Assembly: GCA_964442435.1 (NCBI GenBank)
Contig: CAYTZG010000001.1
Span: 124,001-188,000 of the forward strand
Origin: CAMXAS01 sp964442435
Lineage (GTDB): Bacteria > Bacteroidota > Bacteroidia > Bacteroidales > P3
DNA length: 64,000 bases
Direction: 5' to 3'
Shown: positions 50,847 through 59,557 of the stretch, in pieces
Layout: each line of letters begins with the position of its first letter
How positions within the stretch are numbered: position 1 is the first letter of the stretch
Notes under the pieces: model-generated
Seen by the model: the letters and a program-made list of their open reading frames with translations, nothing else
What the model was told of the DNA's origin: nothing
Databases searched by the model: none
Translations under genes and position numbers: made by a program

Positions 50847-53579
50847 TCAACCGCATTTGGAATAGCCGCAAGCCGTGCAGAGCAAGCAGCCTTCCTTATA
50901 AATCAGGCCTTTCTCGCCGCATTGCGGACAGGTGCTGGCTTCGGCGATCGTGCCGTCGGGAATATAACGCTTGAGCGCGCGGACGACACCGTTTTTCCAA
51001 GTGTTGATTTCGTCCGACATCTTAAGGCCGCTGATGAGCTTGATCGTCATCGTAATCGGGCCGCCCTGACGCAGGATGCCGGAAATCAGTTTGGCATAGT
51101 TCCAGTAGTTGGCGTCGAACGTACGCGACAGCCCTTGCCAATACACCTTGTAGCCGTCCTTATCCAAAAATTCGAAGTCGTAACGCGCGGGCACGTCTTC
51201 CTTCTCTTTCTCGCGAACCACCCAGCCTTTCAACACATCGGCCGGAATCATGAAGCCGTCGGCCTTACCCGTGAAAATTTCGTAGGGACGGCCTTCGTAC
51301 AAGCCCACGACCGCAATCCATTTCTCACTGTCGTTCATGAAACGCACGATGTCGGCTTCCAAACGTTTGGGACGCGCAGGCGGTTGCCCCCATTCGTGAT
51401 GTTCTTCGGGCTGTTTCTCTTTCTTGGCCTTCTTGTTGGAAACCAAAACGCCGGTACGCGAACCGTCGCGGTAAATCGTCATACCCTTGCAGCCCACTTC
51501 CCAAGCCGTTTGGTAAATCTTGCTGACGAGTTCCTCTTTCGTGCTTTCCGGTACGTTGACCGTTACGCTGATGGAGTGATCGACCCATTTCTGAACCGCG
51601 CCCTGCAACTTGACCTTGCTGACCCAGTCGATGTCGTTCGTCGTACTCTTATAATAAGGCGACTTCTTGATGATTTCGCCCAGTTTCTTGTCGTCGTATT
51701 CCTTGACGGCGGCCACATCGTAGCCGTTTACCTGCAACCAGTCTTCGAATTTGGGGTGGAACACGACGTATTCTTCGAACGAATCGCCGTTTTCGTCCAC
51801 CAAGGCCACCTTGACGCCCTTGTCGTTCGGGTTCACCTTGCGGCGGCGACGGTAGGACACCATGAAGACCGGCTCGATGCCCGACGTGGTTTGCGTACAG
51901 ATGCTGACACTGCCCGTGGGCGCGATTGTCAACAGCGCGATGTTGCGGCGGCCGTGTTTCAGCATACGGTCGTACAGCGCGGGGTCGGCCTCCTTGATAC
52001 GGCCGATGAACGGATTGCGCGATTCCTTGTCGGCGTCGAAGATACGGAACGCACCGCGTTCCTCGGCCATCGTCACGCTCGACGAATAGGCCGCCAAGGC
52101 CAAAGCCTTGTGGACTTCGACCGAGAACGAAATCGCCTCGTCGCTGCCGTAACGCAAGCCCATGGCCGCCAGCATATCGCCCTCGGCCGTGATGCCCAAG
52201 CCCGTCCGACGGCCGGCCGAACTCTTGGTGCGGATTTTCTCCCACAGTTCCCGTTCCGTGCGCTTCACGTCTATGCTTTCCGGGTCGGCGTCTATCTTCT
52301 GCAGAATCTTCTCGACGTTCTCCAATTCCATGTCGATGATATCGTCCATGAAACGTTGCGCCACCGTGACGTGCTGACGGAACAGGTCGAAGTCGAACGA
52401 CGCCTGCGGCGTGAACGGATGCTTGACATAGCTGTAGAGGTTGACGGCCAGCAGACGGCAGCTGTCGTAGGGACAGAGCGGAATTTCGCCGCAGGGGTTC
52501 GTCGAAACCGTGCGGAAGCCCTGATCCGCATAGCAGTCGGGCACCGACTCGCGCAGAATCGTATCCCAGAACAATACGCCGGGTTCGGCGCTCTTCCAAG
52601 CGTTGTGGATGATCTTGTTCCAGAGTTTGCGCGCGTCCACTTCCTTGCTGTAAAGCGGTTTCTTGGCGTCAATCGGATATTGCTGTACGAACGGCTTGTT
52701 TTCCACAACCGCCCGCATGAATTCATCGGAAATCTTGACCGACACGTTCGCGCCCGTCACCTTGCCTTCTTCCATCTTGGCGTCGATGAAGCGTTCGGAG
52801 TCCGGATGCTTGATGCTGATGCTCAACATCAACGCCCCCCGACGGCCATCCTGCGCCACCTCGCGCGTGGAGTTGGAGTAACGTTCCATAAACGGCACGA
52901 TGCCCGTGGACGTGAGCGCACTGTTCTTGACCGGGCTGCCCGTGGGACGGATATGCGAAAGGTCGTGCCCCACGCCACCGCGGCGTTTCATGAGCTGCAC
53001 CTGCTCTTCGTCTATCTTCATGATACCGCCGTAGGAGTCGGCGTTGCCCTCGTTGCCCACGACAAAGCAGTTCGACAGCGACGCGATTTGGAACTGGTTG
53101 CCGATGCCGGCCATCGGGCTCCCCTGCGGGATGATGTAACGGAAATCGCGGATCAACTCGAAAATTTCCTCTTCCGGTACCGGATTCGGGTATTTCTTTT
53201 CGATACGGCTCAGTTCGCGCGCAATCCGATGGTGCATGTCGTCGGGCGTCAGCTCGTAAATGTTGCCGACGCTGTCTTTGAGCGCGTACTTGTTCATCCA
53301 TACGTTGGCCGCCAACGCATCGCCTTTGAAATAGCGCGTGGCCGCCGCCAGAATTTCTTCCGTCTGATAAGCTTTCATCTCTTTGGGGTCTTGATCCGGA
53401 GTTGCCGGCGTTGCCGCGACGGTTTCCAGAGATTCCTTTTGTTCTATCGTTACCTGTTGTCTTTTTTCCTGTATCGCTTGATAATGGTCGGGCTTAGCCG
53501 CCGTGTCCGCCACCGTTTGCATCTCGGACACCCCTTTGGGCATCCCACCGTTTTCCGTCGAAAACAAATCGAAATTCAT
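50847..53579 (-). CDS. nrdJ: Class II (adenosylcobalamin-dependent) ribonucleotide reductase
   Basis: 910 residues. Reduces ribonucleotides using a thiyl radical made with adenosylcobalamin, so it works with or without oxygen. The reduction site NPCGEIPL lies near residue 360, the partner Cys is in LSNCFVVGN, and the C-terminus ends in a four-Cys zinc finger-like motif CPQCGEKGL...CTACGYSKCG. No partner subunit is encoded. The N-terminal 80 residues are low complexity. It leads the operon nrdJ, ribD, yigZ. A B12 supply is needed; no B12 genes are in the window. Confidence 0.94.
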   Translation of the reverse strand: MNFDLFSTENGGMPKGVSEMQTVADTAAKPDHYQAIQEKRQQVTIEQKESLETVAATPATPDQDPKEMKAYQTEEILAAATRYFKGDALAANVWMNKYALKDSVGNIYELTPDDMHHRIARELSRIEKKYPNPVPEEEIFELIRDFRYIIPQGSPMAGIGNQFQIASLSNCFVVGNEGNADSYGGIMKIDEEQVQLMKRRGGVGHDLSHIRPTGSPVKNSALTSTGIVPFMERYSNSTREVAQDGRRGALMLSISIKHPDSERFIDAKMEEGKVTGANVSVKISDEFMRAVVENKPFVQQYPIDAKKPLYSKEVDARKLWNKIIHNAWKSAEPGVLFWDTILRESVPDCYADQGFRTVSTNPCGEIPLCPYDSCRLLAVNLYSYVKHPFTPQASFDFDLFRQHVTVAQRFMDDIIDMELENVEKILQKIDADPESIDVKRTERELWEKIRTKSSAGRRTGLGITAEGDMLAAMGLRYGSDEAISFSVEVHKALALAAYSSSVTMAEERGAFRIFDADKESRNPFIGRIKEADPALYDRMLKHGRRNIALLTIAPTGSVSICTQTTSGIEPVFMVSYRRRRKVNPNDKGVKVALVDENGDSFEEYVVFHPKFEDWLQVNGYDVAAVKEYDDKKLGEIIKKSPYYKSTTNDIDWVSKVKLQGAVQKWVDHSISVTVNVPESTKEELVSKIYQTAWEVGCKGMTIYRDGSRTGVLVSNKKAKKEKQPEEHHEWGQPPARPKRLEADIVRFMNDSEKWIAVVGLYEGRPYEIFTGKADGFMIPADVLKGWVVREKEKEDVPARYDFEFLDKDGYKVYWQGLSRTFDANYWNYAKLISGILRQGGPITMTIKLISGLKMSDEINTWKNGVVRALKRYIPDGTIAEASTCPQCGEKGLIYKEGCLLCTACGYSKCG

Positions 53580-53640
53580 CGCGTTCGTTTATTGTAATTG
53601 TTACTAAATCAAGGGCTAAACCCATAAACCATCGTAAAGA

Positions 53641-53668
53641 CAAAATTAGGGCATTTTTACCATGCAAA
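53641..53668 (-). promoter_or_regulatory. Candidate promoter of nrdJ
   Basis: On the minus strand TTTG at 53668-53665, 16 bases, TAATTTTG at 53648-53641. It lies in the AT-rich 252-base gap between nrdJ and the divergent nitroreductase gene. The leader would be about 55 bases; no cobalamin riboswitch is seen in it. Confidence 0.5.
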
Positions 53669-53818
53669 CCGCGTATTAAGAGGTTTATTTATACACATTT
53701 TTTGTTAAAAATTTGCACTTTCTTAGATAGGCTTGCCATTCCCGCACGTTTAGCATTTTATAAACAATCTGTTCATAAATTTTTATTGGAGAATTGAAGA
53801 ATTTATTTACCAAAGCGG

Positions 53819-53826
53819 TAACTTTG
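53819..53826 (+). promoter_or_regulatory. -7 element next to the nitroreductase start
   Basis: TAACTTTG matches the -7 consensus and ends only five bases before the ATG at 53832. If used, the transcript would have almost no leader. A TTG at 53794-53796 is 22 bases upstream. Confidence 0.55.
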
Positions 53827-53831
53827 TCTGT

Positions 53832-54596
53832 ATGGAAAATTCCTCCGTTATCGATTTACTGCTCAACCACAAGAGCATCCGCAAATACACGGCCGACCCC
53901 ATTCCGGAGCCGGTGCTGCGCAAGGTTTTGGAAGCGGGCGCGCGGGCGGCCACGACCGGCAATATGCAGCTTTACAGCGTCATCGTAACGAAAGACCCGG
54001 CGCGTAAGCAAGCCTTGGCGCCCTTGCATTTCAACCAGCCAATGATTACGGAAGCGCCCGTCGTGCTGACGTTTACGGCCGACGTGAACCGTTTTCAACA
54101 ATGGTGCGAACAACGGGAAGCCGGCCGCGCTTACGATAACCTGCTTTGGTATGTCTGCGCCACGCTCGACTGTATGCTCATGGCGCAGAATACGGTGGTG
54201 GCGGCCGAAGCCATGGGGCTTGGCACCTGCTTTCTCGGCACGACGCTTTACACGGCCAAGGAACAATGCGCGTTTTTCGACCTGCCCGCCGGCGTGATGC
54301 CGCTGACGACGCTGACGCTCGGCTACCCGGCCGAACAACCGGAAGCAACCGACCGTCTGCCGTTGGATGGCATCGTGCATTCGGAACGCTACCAAACCTA
54401 TACGCCGGAAGCCATCGACCAAATTTTCGGCCCCAAGGAATCGTCGGCACTGACGCACCGCCTGCTGGAAGAAAACGGCCTGCCGAACCTGGCGCAGATT
54501 TTCACGCAACGCCGCTATCCGCTGGCAGACAACCTGACGTTCTCGCAACACTATTTGGAATTGCTTAAAACCCAGGGGTTCCTGGACAAAAAATAA
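53832..54596 (+). CDS. NAD(P)H-dependent nitroreductase-family flavoprotein
   Basis: 254 residues. The FMN-binding pattern of the family is seen: HKSIRKYTADPIPE near residues 12-25 and ARAATTGNMQLYSV near 32-45, plus MAQNTVVAAEAMGLGTCFLGT near 114-134. Such enzymes reduce nitro compounds or other electrophiles; the natural substrate is unknown. It resembles the NfsA/FRP branch, with a C-terminal extension. The ATG sits five bases after a -7 element, so the mRNA may be leaderless. It faces nrdJ across an AT-rich gap and precedes purC by 26 bases. Confidence 0.9.
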   Translation: MENSSVIDLLLNHKSIRKYTADPIPEPVLRKVLEAGARAATTGNMQLYSVIVTKDPARKQALAPLHFNQPMITEAPVVLTFTADVNRFQQWCEQREAGRAYDNLLWYVCATLDCMLMAQNTVVAAEAMGLGTCFLGTTLYTAKEQCAFFDLPAGVMPLTTLTLGYPAEQPEATDRLPLDGIVHSERYQTYTPEAIDQIFGPKESSALTHRLLEENGLPNLAQIFTQRRYPLADNLTFSQHYLELLKTQGFLDKK

Positions 54597-54622
54597 ATCA
54601 TCTAATAATACCTTATTATATT

Positions 54623-55573
54623 ATGGAAAGCCAAGCATTAGTCGAAACCCATTTCAATTTTCCCGGACAGAAAAGCCATTACGTCGGCAAAGTCCGCGAC
54701 GTCTATAATATCGACAACCGCCATCTGGTCATGGTGGTGAGCGACCGTATTTCGGCCTTCGATGTCGTATTGCCCAAGGGCATTCCGTTCAAAGGTCAGG
54801 TGCTGAACCAAATCGCCTCTTATTTTCTGGATGCCACGGCCGACATCCTGCCCAACTGGAAAATCGCGACGCCCGACCCGATGGTGACGGTGGGTAAGTT
54901 CTGCCAGCCGTTCAAGGTGGAAATGGTTATCCGCGGCTACCTCTCCGGCCACGCCTGGCGCGAATACAAAGAGGGTAAACGCACGCTCTGCGGCGAACCG
55001 CTGCCCGACGGTCTCAAGGAAAACGACCGTCTGCCGCACCCCATCATCACGCCGACGACGAAAGCCGACGAAGGGCACGACGAAGACATCTCCAAGGCCG
55101 ATATCCTGAAAGCCGGCCTCGTTTCGGCCGAAGACTACGCCGAACTGGAAAAATACACCTACGCGCTGTTTGAACGCGGCACGCAGATGGCACGCGAAAA
55201 AGGCCTGATTCTCGTAGATACGAAATACGAATTCGGCAAATGCGACGGCAAAATCCACCTCATCGACGAAATCCATACGCCCGACTCCTCGCGCTATTTC
55301 TATGCGGAGGGCTACGAGCAACGGCAGGCCGCCGGCGAGAAACAACGCCAGCTGTCAAAAGAATTCGTGCGGGAATGGTTGATTGAAAACGGTTTCCAAG
55401 GCCGCGAGGGCGAACGCATCCCCGATATGACGCCCGACCGCGTGCAACAGATTTCGGAACGCTACATCGAACTCTACGAAAACATTACGGGCAAACGCTT
55501 TGAAAAGAGCGACACGACCCGCCTGATGGAACGCGTGGAGGCCAACGTGGCGGCCTGCCTGAAATCGCTCTAA
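54623..55573 (+). CDS. purC: SAICAR synthase (PurC)
   Basis: 316 residues. Joins aspartate to CAIR in purine synthesis. KSHYVGKVRDVYNID near residues 16-30, SDRISAFDVVLPKGIPFKG near 43-61, the RGYLSGHAWREYK segment and the DTKYEFGK near 193-200 are conserved. It is longer than the E. coli enzyme (237 residues), like other longer bacterial and yeast forms. The gene lies alone among non-purine genes, 15 bases ahead of a MATE transporter gene. Confidence 0.95.
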   Translation: MESQALVETHFNFPGQKSHYVGKVRDVYNIDNRHLVMVVSDRISAFDVVLPKGIPFKGQVLNQIASYFLDATADILPNWKIATPDPMVTVGKFCQPFKVEMVIRGYLSGHAWREYKEGKRTLCGEPLPDGLKENDRLPHPIITPTTKADEGHDEDISKADILKAGLVSAEDYAELEKYTYALFERGTQMAREKGLILVDTKYEFGKCDGKIHLIDEIHTPDSSRYFYAEGYEQRQAAGEKQRQLSKEFVREWLIENGFQGREGERIPDMTPDRVQQISERYIELYENITGKRFEKSDTTRLMERVEANVAACLKSL

Positions 55574-55588
55574 ACCGGCGGCACTTCC

Positions 55589-56896
55589 ATGCACCGGCGG
55601 ATTTTACGGTTGGCGGTACCGAATATCATCAGCAATATCACGATACCGCTGCTCGGCGCTGTTGATTTGGCCATGATGGGCCGTTTGGACGGCCTGGTCT
55701 TTGCGGGGGCCGTTTCGTTGGGTGCCATGATTTTCAATTTCATGTACTGGGCCATGGGCTTCCTGCGCATGGGTACGGCCGGCTTTACGGCCCAAGCCTA
55801 CGGCGCGCGCGACGAAGCCGAGCAGGGGCGCATCCTCGGACGCGGCCTGGTGTTGGCGTTGGCCGGCGCACTCGTACTGTGGGGCTTACAGGATGTCATT
55901 CTGTCCGGCGCCTATTGGTATATGAAACCCGACACGGCCCTGTGGGCGGCCACGACCGGCTATTTCAAAATCCGGATTTGGGGCGCGCCGGCCGCCATCG
56001 CGGCGTTCGCGTTCAGCGGCTGGTTCATCGGTATGCAGGACACCCGCACGCCGATGTGGATTGCCATTGCCGTCAACGTGTTCAACATCCTGTTCAACTA
56101 CCTGTTCGTTTTCGTCTTCGACCTCAAGGCCGCGGGCGTGGCTTACGGCACGTTGGTGGCGCAATACCTCGGCTTAGGGCTCAACCTGTATTGCCTGTGC
56201 CGTTTCTACCCCACCGCCCTGCGTCACCTGCGCGACCGCGCGCTATGGCACAAAGCGGCGTTCGGCCGTTTTCTGAACGTGAACAAGGACGTCTTTCTGC
56301 GCACGCTGCTCATCATCGCCGTATTCAGTTTCTTTACGGCCGAATCGGCGCGTTACGGCAATACGACCTTGGTCATGAACACGATTCTGTACGAGTTCTT
56401 CATTTTCTTCTCGTATGCGATGGACGGGTTCGCGCACGCGGCCGAGGCTTTGGTAGGCCGCTATACGGGCGAAGGGCGGCCGCGGGAGAAGAACCGCTGC
56501 ATCCGCGCCATCTTCCTGTGGGGCGTGGGCATGACGCTTCTGTTCGCGGGCGTATATGCGACCGCCTACGAACCCATCCTGCACCTGTTTACGAAAGAAG
56601 CGGCGGTATGGTGGGCCGCCCGCCCCTACCTGCCGTGGGTGCTGATGATGACCGTGGTCGGGTTTCCGGCCTTTCTGTGGGACGGCGTCTATGCGGGCGG
56701 CCTGCGCACGCGCGCCATGCTTTACACGATGCTGACGGCCGCGGCCGCCTACTTCGGACTTTACTATGCCGCGCGCGGCGCGTGGGGCAACCATGCGCTT
56801 TGGGCCGCCCTCATCGTCTTTTTGCTGTGCCGCAGCCTGCTGATGACGTGCCTTTACCGCCCCGAAAAGACCGCCGAGCCCCCCGCCCGCGCATAA
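55589..56896 (+). CDS. MATE-family efflux transporter
   Basis: 435 residues, twelve membrane segments in two similar halves, matching the DinF branch of MATE antiporters that expel drugs or metabolites with Na+ or H+. The opening LAVPNIISNITIPLLGAVDLAMMG, RMGTAGFTAQAYGA and the second-half segment FAHAAEALVG are family features. The substrate is unknown. The start is 15 bases after purC. Confidence 0.9.
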   Translation: MHRRILRLAVPNIISNITIPLLGAVDLAMMGRLDGLVFAGAVSLGAMIFNFMYWAMGFLRMGTAGFTAQAYGARDEAEQGRILGRGLVLALAGALVLWGLQDVILSGAYWYMKPDTALWAATTGYFKIRIWGAPAAIAAFAFSGWFIGMQDTRTPMWIAIAVNVFNILFNYLFVFVFDLKAAGVAYGTLVAQYLGLGLNLYCLCRFYPTALRHLRDRALWHKAAFGRFLNVNKDVFLRTLLIIAVFSFFTAESARYGNTTLVMNTILYEFFIFFSYAMDGFAHAAEALVGRYTGEGRPREKNRCIRAIFLWGVGMTLLFAGVYATAYEPILHLFTKEAAVWWAARPYLPWVLMMTVVGFPAFLWDGVYAGGLRTRAMLYTMLTAAAAYFGLYYAARGAWGNHALWAALIVFLLCRSLLMTCLYRPEKTAEPPARA

Positions 56897-56911
56897 GTCG
56901 CCGATAAATCG

Positions 56912-56919
56912 TATTTTTG
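56912..56919 (+). promoter_or_regulatory. -7 element next to the aminotransferase start
   Basis: TATTTTTG matches TAnnTTTG and ends four bases before the ATG at 56924, so a leaderless transcript is possible. No -33 TTTG is seen at 19-20 bases, which weakens the call. Confidence 0.4.
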
Positions 56920-56923
56920 CAAT

Positions 56924-58147
56924 ATGGAAAACGAGAAAAACGCCGGTTCCCTGCACGAAAAACACCGGCACCTGTTCAAACGCTATATCGCGCAGGCCTC
57001 CGAATACCCGCCCTTCACGCTCGACGCCGCGCGCGCCGAGGGCGTTTATCTTTGGGATACCGACGGCAAACGCTATATCGACTTTATCTCCAGCATCTGC
57101 GTCAACAATGTCGGGCACCGGCATCCGGCCGTCATGCGGGCCTTGGAAGCGCAGATGCAGCGCTACCTGCACGTCATGGTCTATGGCGAGTTCATCCAGC
57201 AACCGCAGTTGGAGTTGGCCGAAGCGCTTTGCGCGGTGTTGCCGCCGCAGTTGCAGAAGGTGTTTTTCCTCAACTCCGGCTCGGAAGCCATAGAAGGCGC
57301 CGTCAAACTCGCGCGGCTGAAGAACCACCGCAGCGAAATCGTATCGTTCGCGCACTCTTACCACGGCAGTACGACGGGCGCCATGAGCCTGCTCGGCGAA
57401 GAAGCCATCCGTTCCGTGTTCAAGCCGCTGTTGCCCGAACACAAGCTGTTGCCCTACAACGACCTCGCGGCCCTGTCGCAGATTACGGACAAGACCTGCT
57501 GTGTGGTGGCCGAAGTCATTCAGTCGGGCGGCGGCGTCGTGGAGGGGACGGACGCTTTCCTGCAAGCCCTGCGCCGCCGTTGCGACGAAACGGGCGCGCT
57601 GTTGATATACGACGAGATTCAGACCGGTTTCGGCCGCAGCGGCCAATGGTTCGCGTTTGAGAAAAGCGGCGCGGTGCCCGACGTGCTCTGCATAGCCAAA
57701 GGCATGGGCGGCGGGATGCCGATCGGCGCGTTCGTGGCCAGCGAGGAACTCATGGAACTGCTCAACAACGAACACCCGCTTTTGGGGCACGCCTCCACGT
57801 TCGGCGGGCATCCGCTCTCGTGCGTGGCCGCGCTCGCCTCGCTGCAGGTCATCGGCTCGGCCGACGTGCTGCCGCAGGTGCGCGCCAAGGAGCAACGCAT
57901 CCGCGAGCACATCGCCAAAATGCCGGCGGTACTGGAACTGCGCGGCCGCGGTCTCTTCCTCGGCGCAAAGATGAAAGACGCCGCCACGGCGCAAAAGGTG
58001 GTGGAACGTTGCCTGCAAAACGGCCTCATCGTATTTTGGCCGCTGTTCAACAAAGAAGTCGTGGACTTTACCCCGCCGCTCACGATTACGAACGAAGAAA
58101 TCGACGAAGCCATGGCCATTTTCCGCCGTGCCGTGGAAGAACAATAA
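56924..58147 (+). CDS. Class III PLP aminotransferase (ArgD-like)
   Basis: 407 residues. Fold type I PLP enzyme of the ornithine/acetylornithine/4-aminobutyrate group. The segments GVYLWDTDGKRYIDF near 41-55, SGSEAIEGAVKLAR near 119-132, LIYDEIQTGFGRSG near 227-240 with the PLP Asp, and the PLP Lys in CIAKGMGGGMPIG near 257 are present. This subfamily is usually annotated simply as aspartate aminotransferase family; its amino donor is not established. It precedes a YihY/BrkB gene by 9 bases. Confidence 0.88.
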   Translation: MENEKNAGSLHEKHRHLFKRYIAQASEYPPFTLDAARAEGVYLWDTDGKRYIDFISSICVNNVGHRHPAVMRALEAQMQRYLHVMVYGEFIQQPQLELAEALCAVLPPQLQKVFFLNSGSEAIEGAVKLARLKNHRSEIVSFAHSYHGSTTGAMSLLGEEAIRSVFKPLLPEHKLLPYNDLAALSQITDKTCCVVAEVIQSGGGVVEGTDAFLQALRRRCDETGALLIYDEIQTGFGRSGQWFAFEKSGAVPDVLCIAKGMGGGMPIGAFVASEELMELLNNEHPLLGHASTFGGHPLSCVAALASLQVIGSADVLPQVRAKEQRIREHIAKMPAVLELRGRGLFLGAKMKDAATAQKVVERCLQNGLIVFWPLFNKEVVDFTPPLTITNEEIDEAMAIFRRAVEEQ

Positions 58148-58156
58148 TATATACCA

Positions 58157-59557
58157 ATGATGCAAACCGATACCACGTCCCGACATCCGTCCGACCGTTT
58201 ACCCAAACGGCTGTACCGCCGTCTGCGCGAATACCTCAAACGCCAAATCGCGTTTTTCCGCTTCGAAGTCTGGTTCGCGCCCTCGGCCGGCCAACCGTTC
58301 TATAAGAAAGCCGCCCGCGAAATCTACAAGACCATCGTGGTCACGGTCAAGAAAACGGCCAAAGACGGTTGTTTGGACCAGTCGTCCGCGCTGAGTTACT
58401 ACACGGCCTTGGCCATCGTGCCCGTATTGGCCATGGTGTTCGGCTTCGCGGGCGGCTTCGGCTTCGAAAACGCCGTACAGGCCGTATTCGCGCCCGTTTC
58501 CTCCACCGAAATGCCGTTTTGGAACACACTGTTCGAATTCGCGCAGAATTTCCTGCAAAAGACCAATTCCGGCCTTATCGGCGGCACCGGCCTCATCTTC
58601 CTGCTTTGGATTATCCTCACGGTATTGACCCGCATCGAATCCTCGCTCAACACGATTTGGGAAATCCGCAAGGGGCGGCCGTTCCTGCGCAAGGCCACCG
58701 ACTACATCACGCTCATCATACTGACCCCCATGCTGATATACGTGGCCGTCAGCGCGCGTTCCTATCTGACCGACCACCTGACCGAACTTGTGGACATCAG
58801 CCTGTTTCAAAGCGTCGTGCGGGCCGCCCTGGGCGCCACGCCTTTCCTGTCCACGGTTTTCCTCGTCTGCATGGTGTACCTCATCCTGCCCAACCGCAAG
58901 ATACCGGCCGGCCCCGTTCTGATTGCAAGCATCATCACCACGATCTGCCTCCGCGGGTTCCATAGCCTCTATATCCACCTGCAACAATACATGACGGGCT
59001 ACAACGCCCTTTACGGAAGTTTCGCCGCCCTACCCCTGTTCCTGATATGGCTGCGTTTCAGCTGGCTTATCCTACTCGTGGGTGCGGAACTCAGCTTCAG
59101 CATCTACCGCCGCAACCAATATATCTTCGAGACCGACTACCGCCATCTGAGTGAGTTCCGCAAGAAAATCTACGCCCTGATGGTGACGAGCCTGCTCATC
59201 CGTCAGTTCGAAGCCAAACGGGGCGGTATGGACATCGCCGAACTCGCGCAACAGATCGGCGCCCCGCGGCCCTATCTCTACCGTATCGCGCAAGAGTTGA
59301 CCCAAACCGGCATTCTGAGTTGCATCTACTTGGAAGACGACAGCTATACCGACCAGGCCCGCTACCAACCGGCCTTTGACACGCGCCTGTTGCGCGTGAG
59401 CGACGTGCTGACGGCCCTTGACCGCTACGACTACAACGACGAGTATCAGCCCGAAAACTCGCGGATATACGCGGTATTCGACACCTATCTGCAAACGCTG
59501 GGCCGCCGCTTCACCGCCTCGGACGCTGACTTTCTCGTTCGGGATTTCAAATGGTAA
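58157..59557 (+). CDS. YihY/BrkB-type membrane protein with C-terminal winged helix
   Basis: 466 residues. The middle (about 55-320) is a YihY/BrkB family membrane domain with six hydrophobic helices; SSALSYYTALAIVPVLAM and the LPNRKIPAGPVLIASII segment are typical. The last 120 residues are soluble and read like a winged-helix domain (IAELAQQIGAPRPYLYRIAQELTQTGIL), an addition not present in E. coli YihY. Older names call it ribonuclease BN; that function is not supported. It ends overlapping the convergent flavodoxin gene by 11 bases. Confidence 0.88.
   Translation: MMQTDTTSRHPSDRLPKRLYRRLREYLKRQIAFFRFEVWFAPSAGQPFYKKAAREIYKTIVVTVKKTAKDGCLDQSSALSYYTALAIVPVLAMVFGFAGGFGFENAVQAVFAPVSSTEMPFWNTLFEFAQNFLQKTNSGLIGGTGLIFLLWIILTVLTRIESSLNTIWEIRKGRPFLRKATDYITLIILTPMLIYVAVSARSYLTDHLTELVDISLFQSVVRAALGATPFLSTVFLVCMVYLILPNRKIPAGPVLIASIITTICLRGFHSLYIHLQQYMTGYNALYGSFAALPLFLIWLRFSWLILLVGAELSFSIYRRNQYIFETDYRHLSEFRKKIYALMVTSLLIRQFEAKRGGMDIAELAQQIGAPRPYLYRIAQELTQTGILSCIYLEDDSYTDQARYQPAFDTRLLRVSDVLTALDRYDYNDEYQPENSRIYAVFDTYLQTLGRRFTASDADFLVRDFKW

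Noticed and set aside
50772..53597. A 941-codon open frame on the plus strand opposite nrdJ
   Set aside because: It mirrors nrdJ, which is a full-length conserved enzyme. The reverse strand of GC-rich genes often stays open; the predicted protein looks like a low-complexity, His/Arg/Val-rich shadow.
53580..53640. Cobalamin riboswitch before the B12-dependent nrdJ
   Set aside because: The leader is only about 55 bases and lacks the B12-box pattern; too short for the aptamer.
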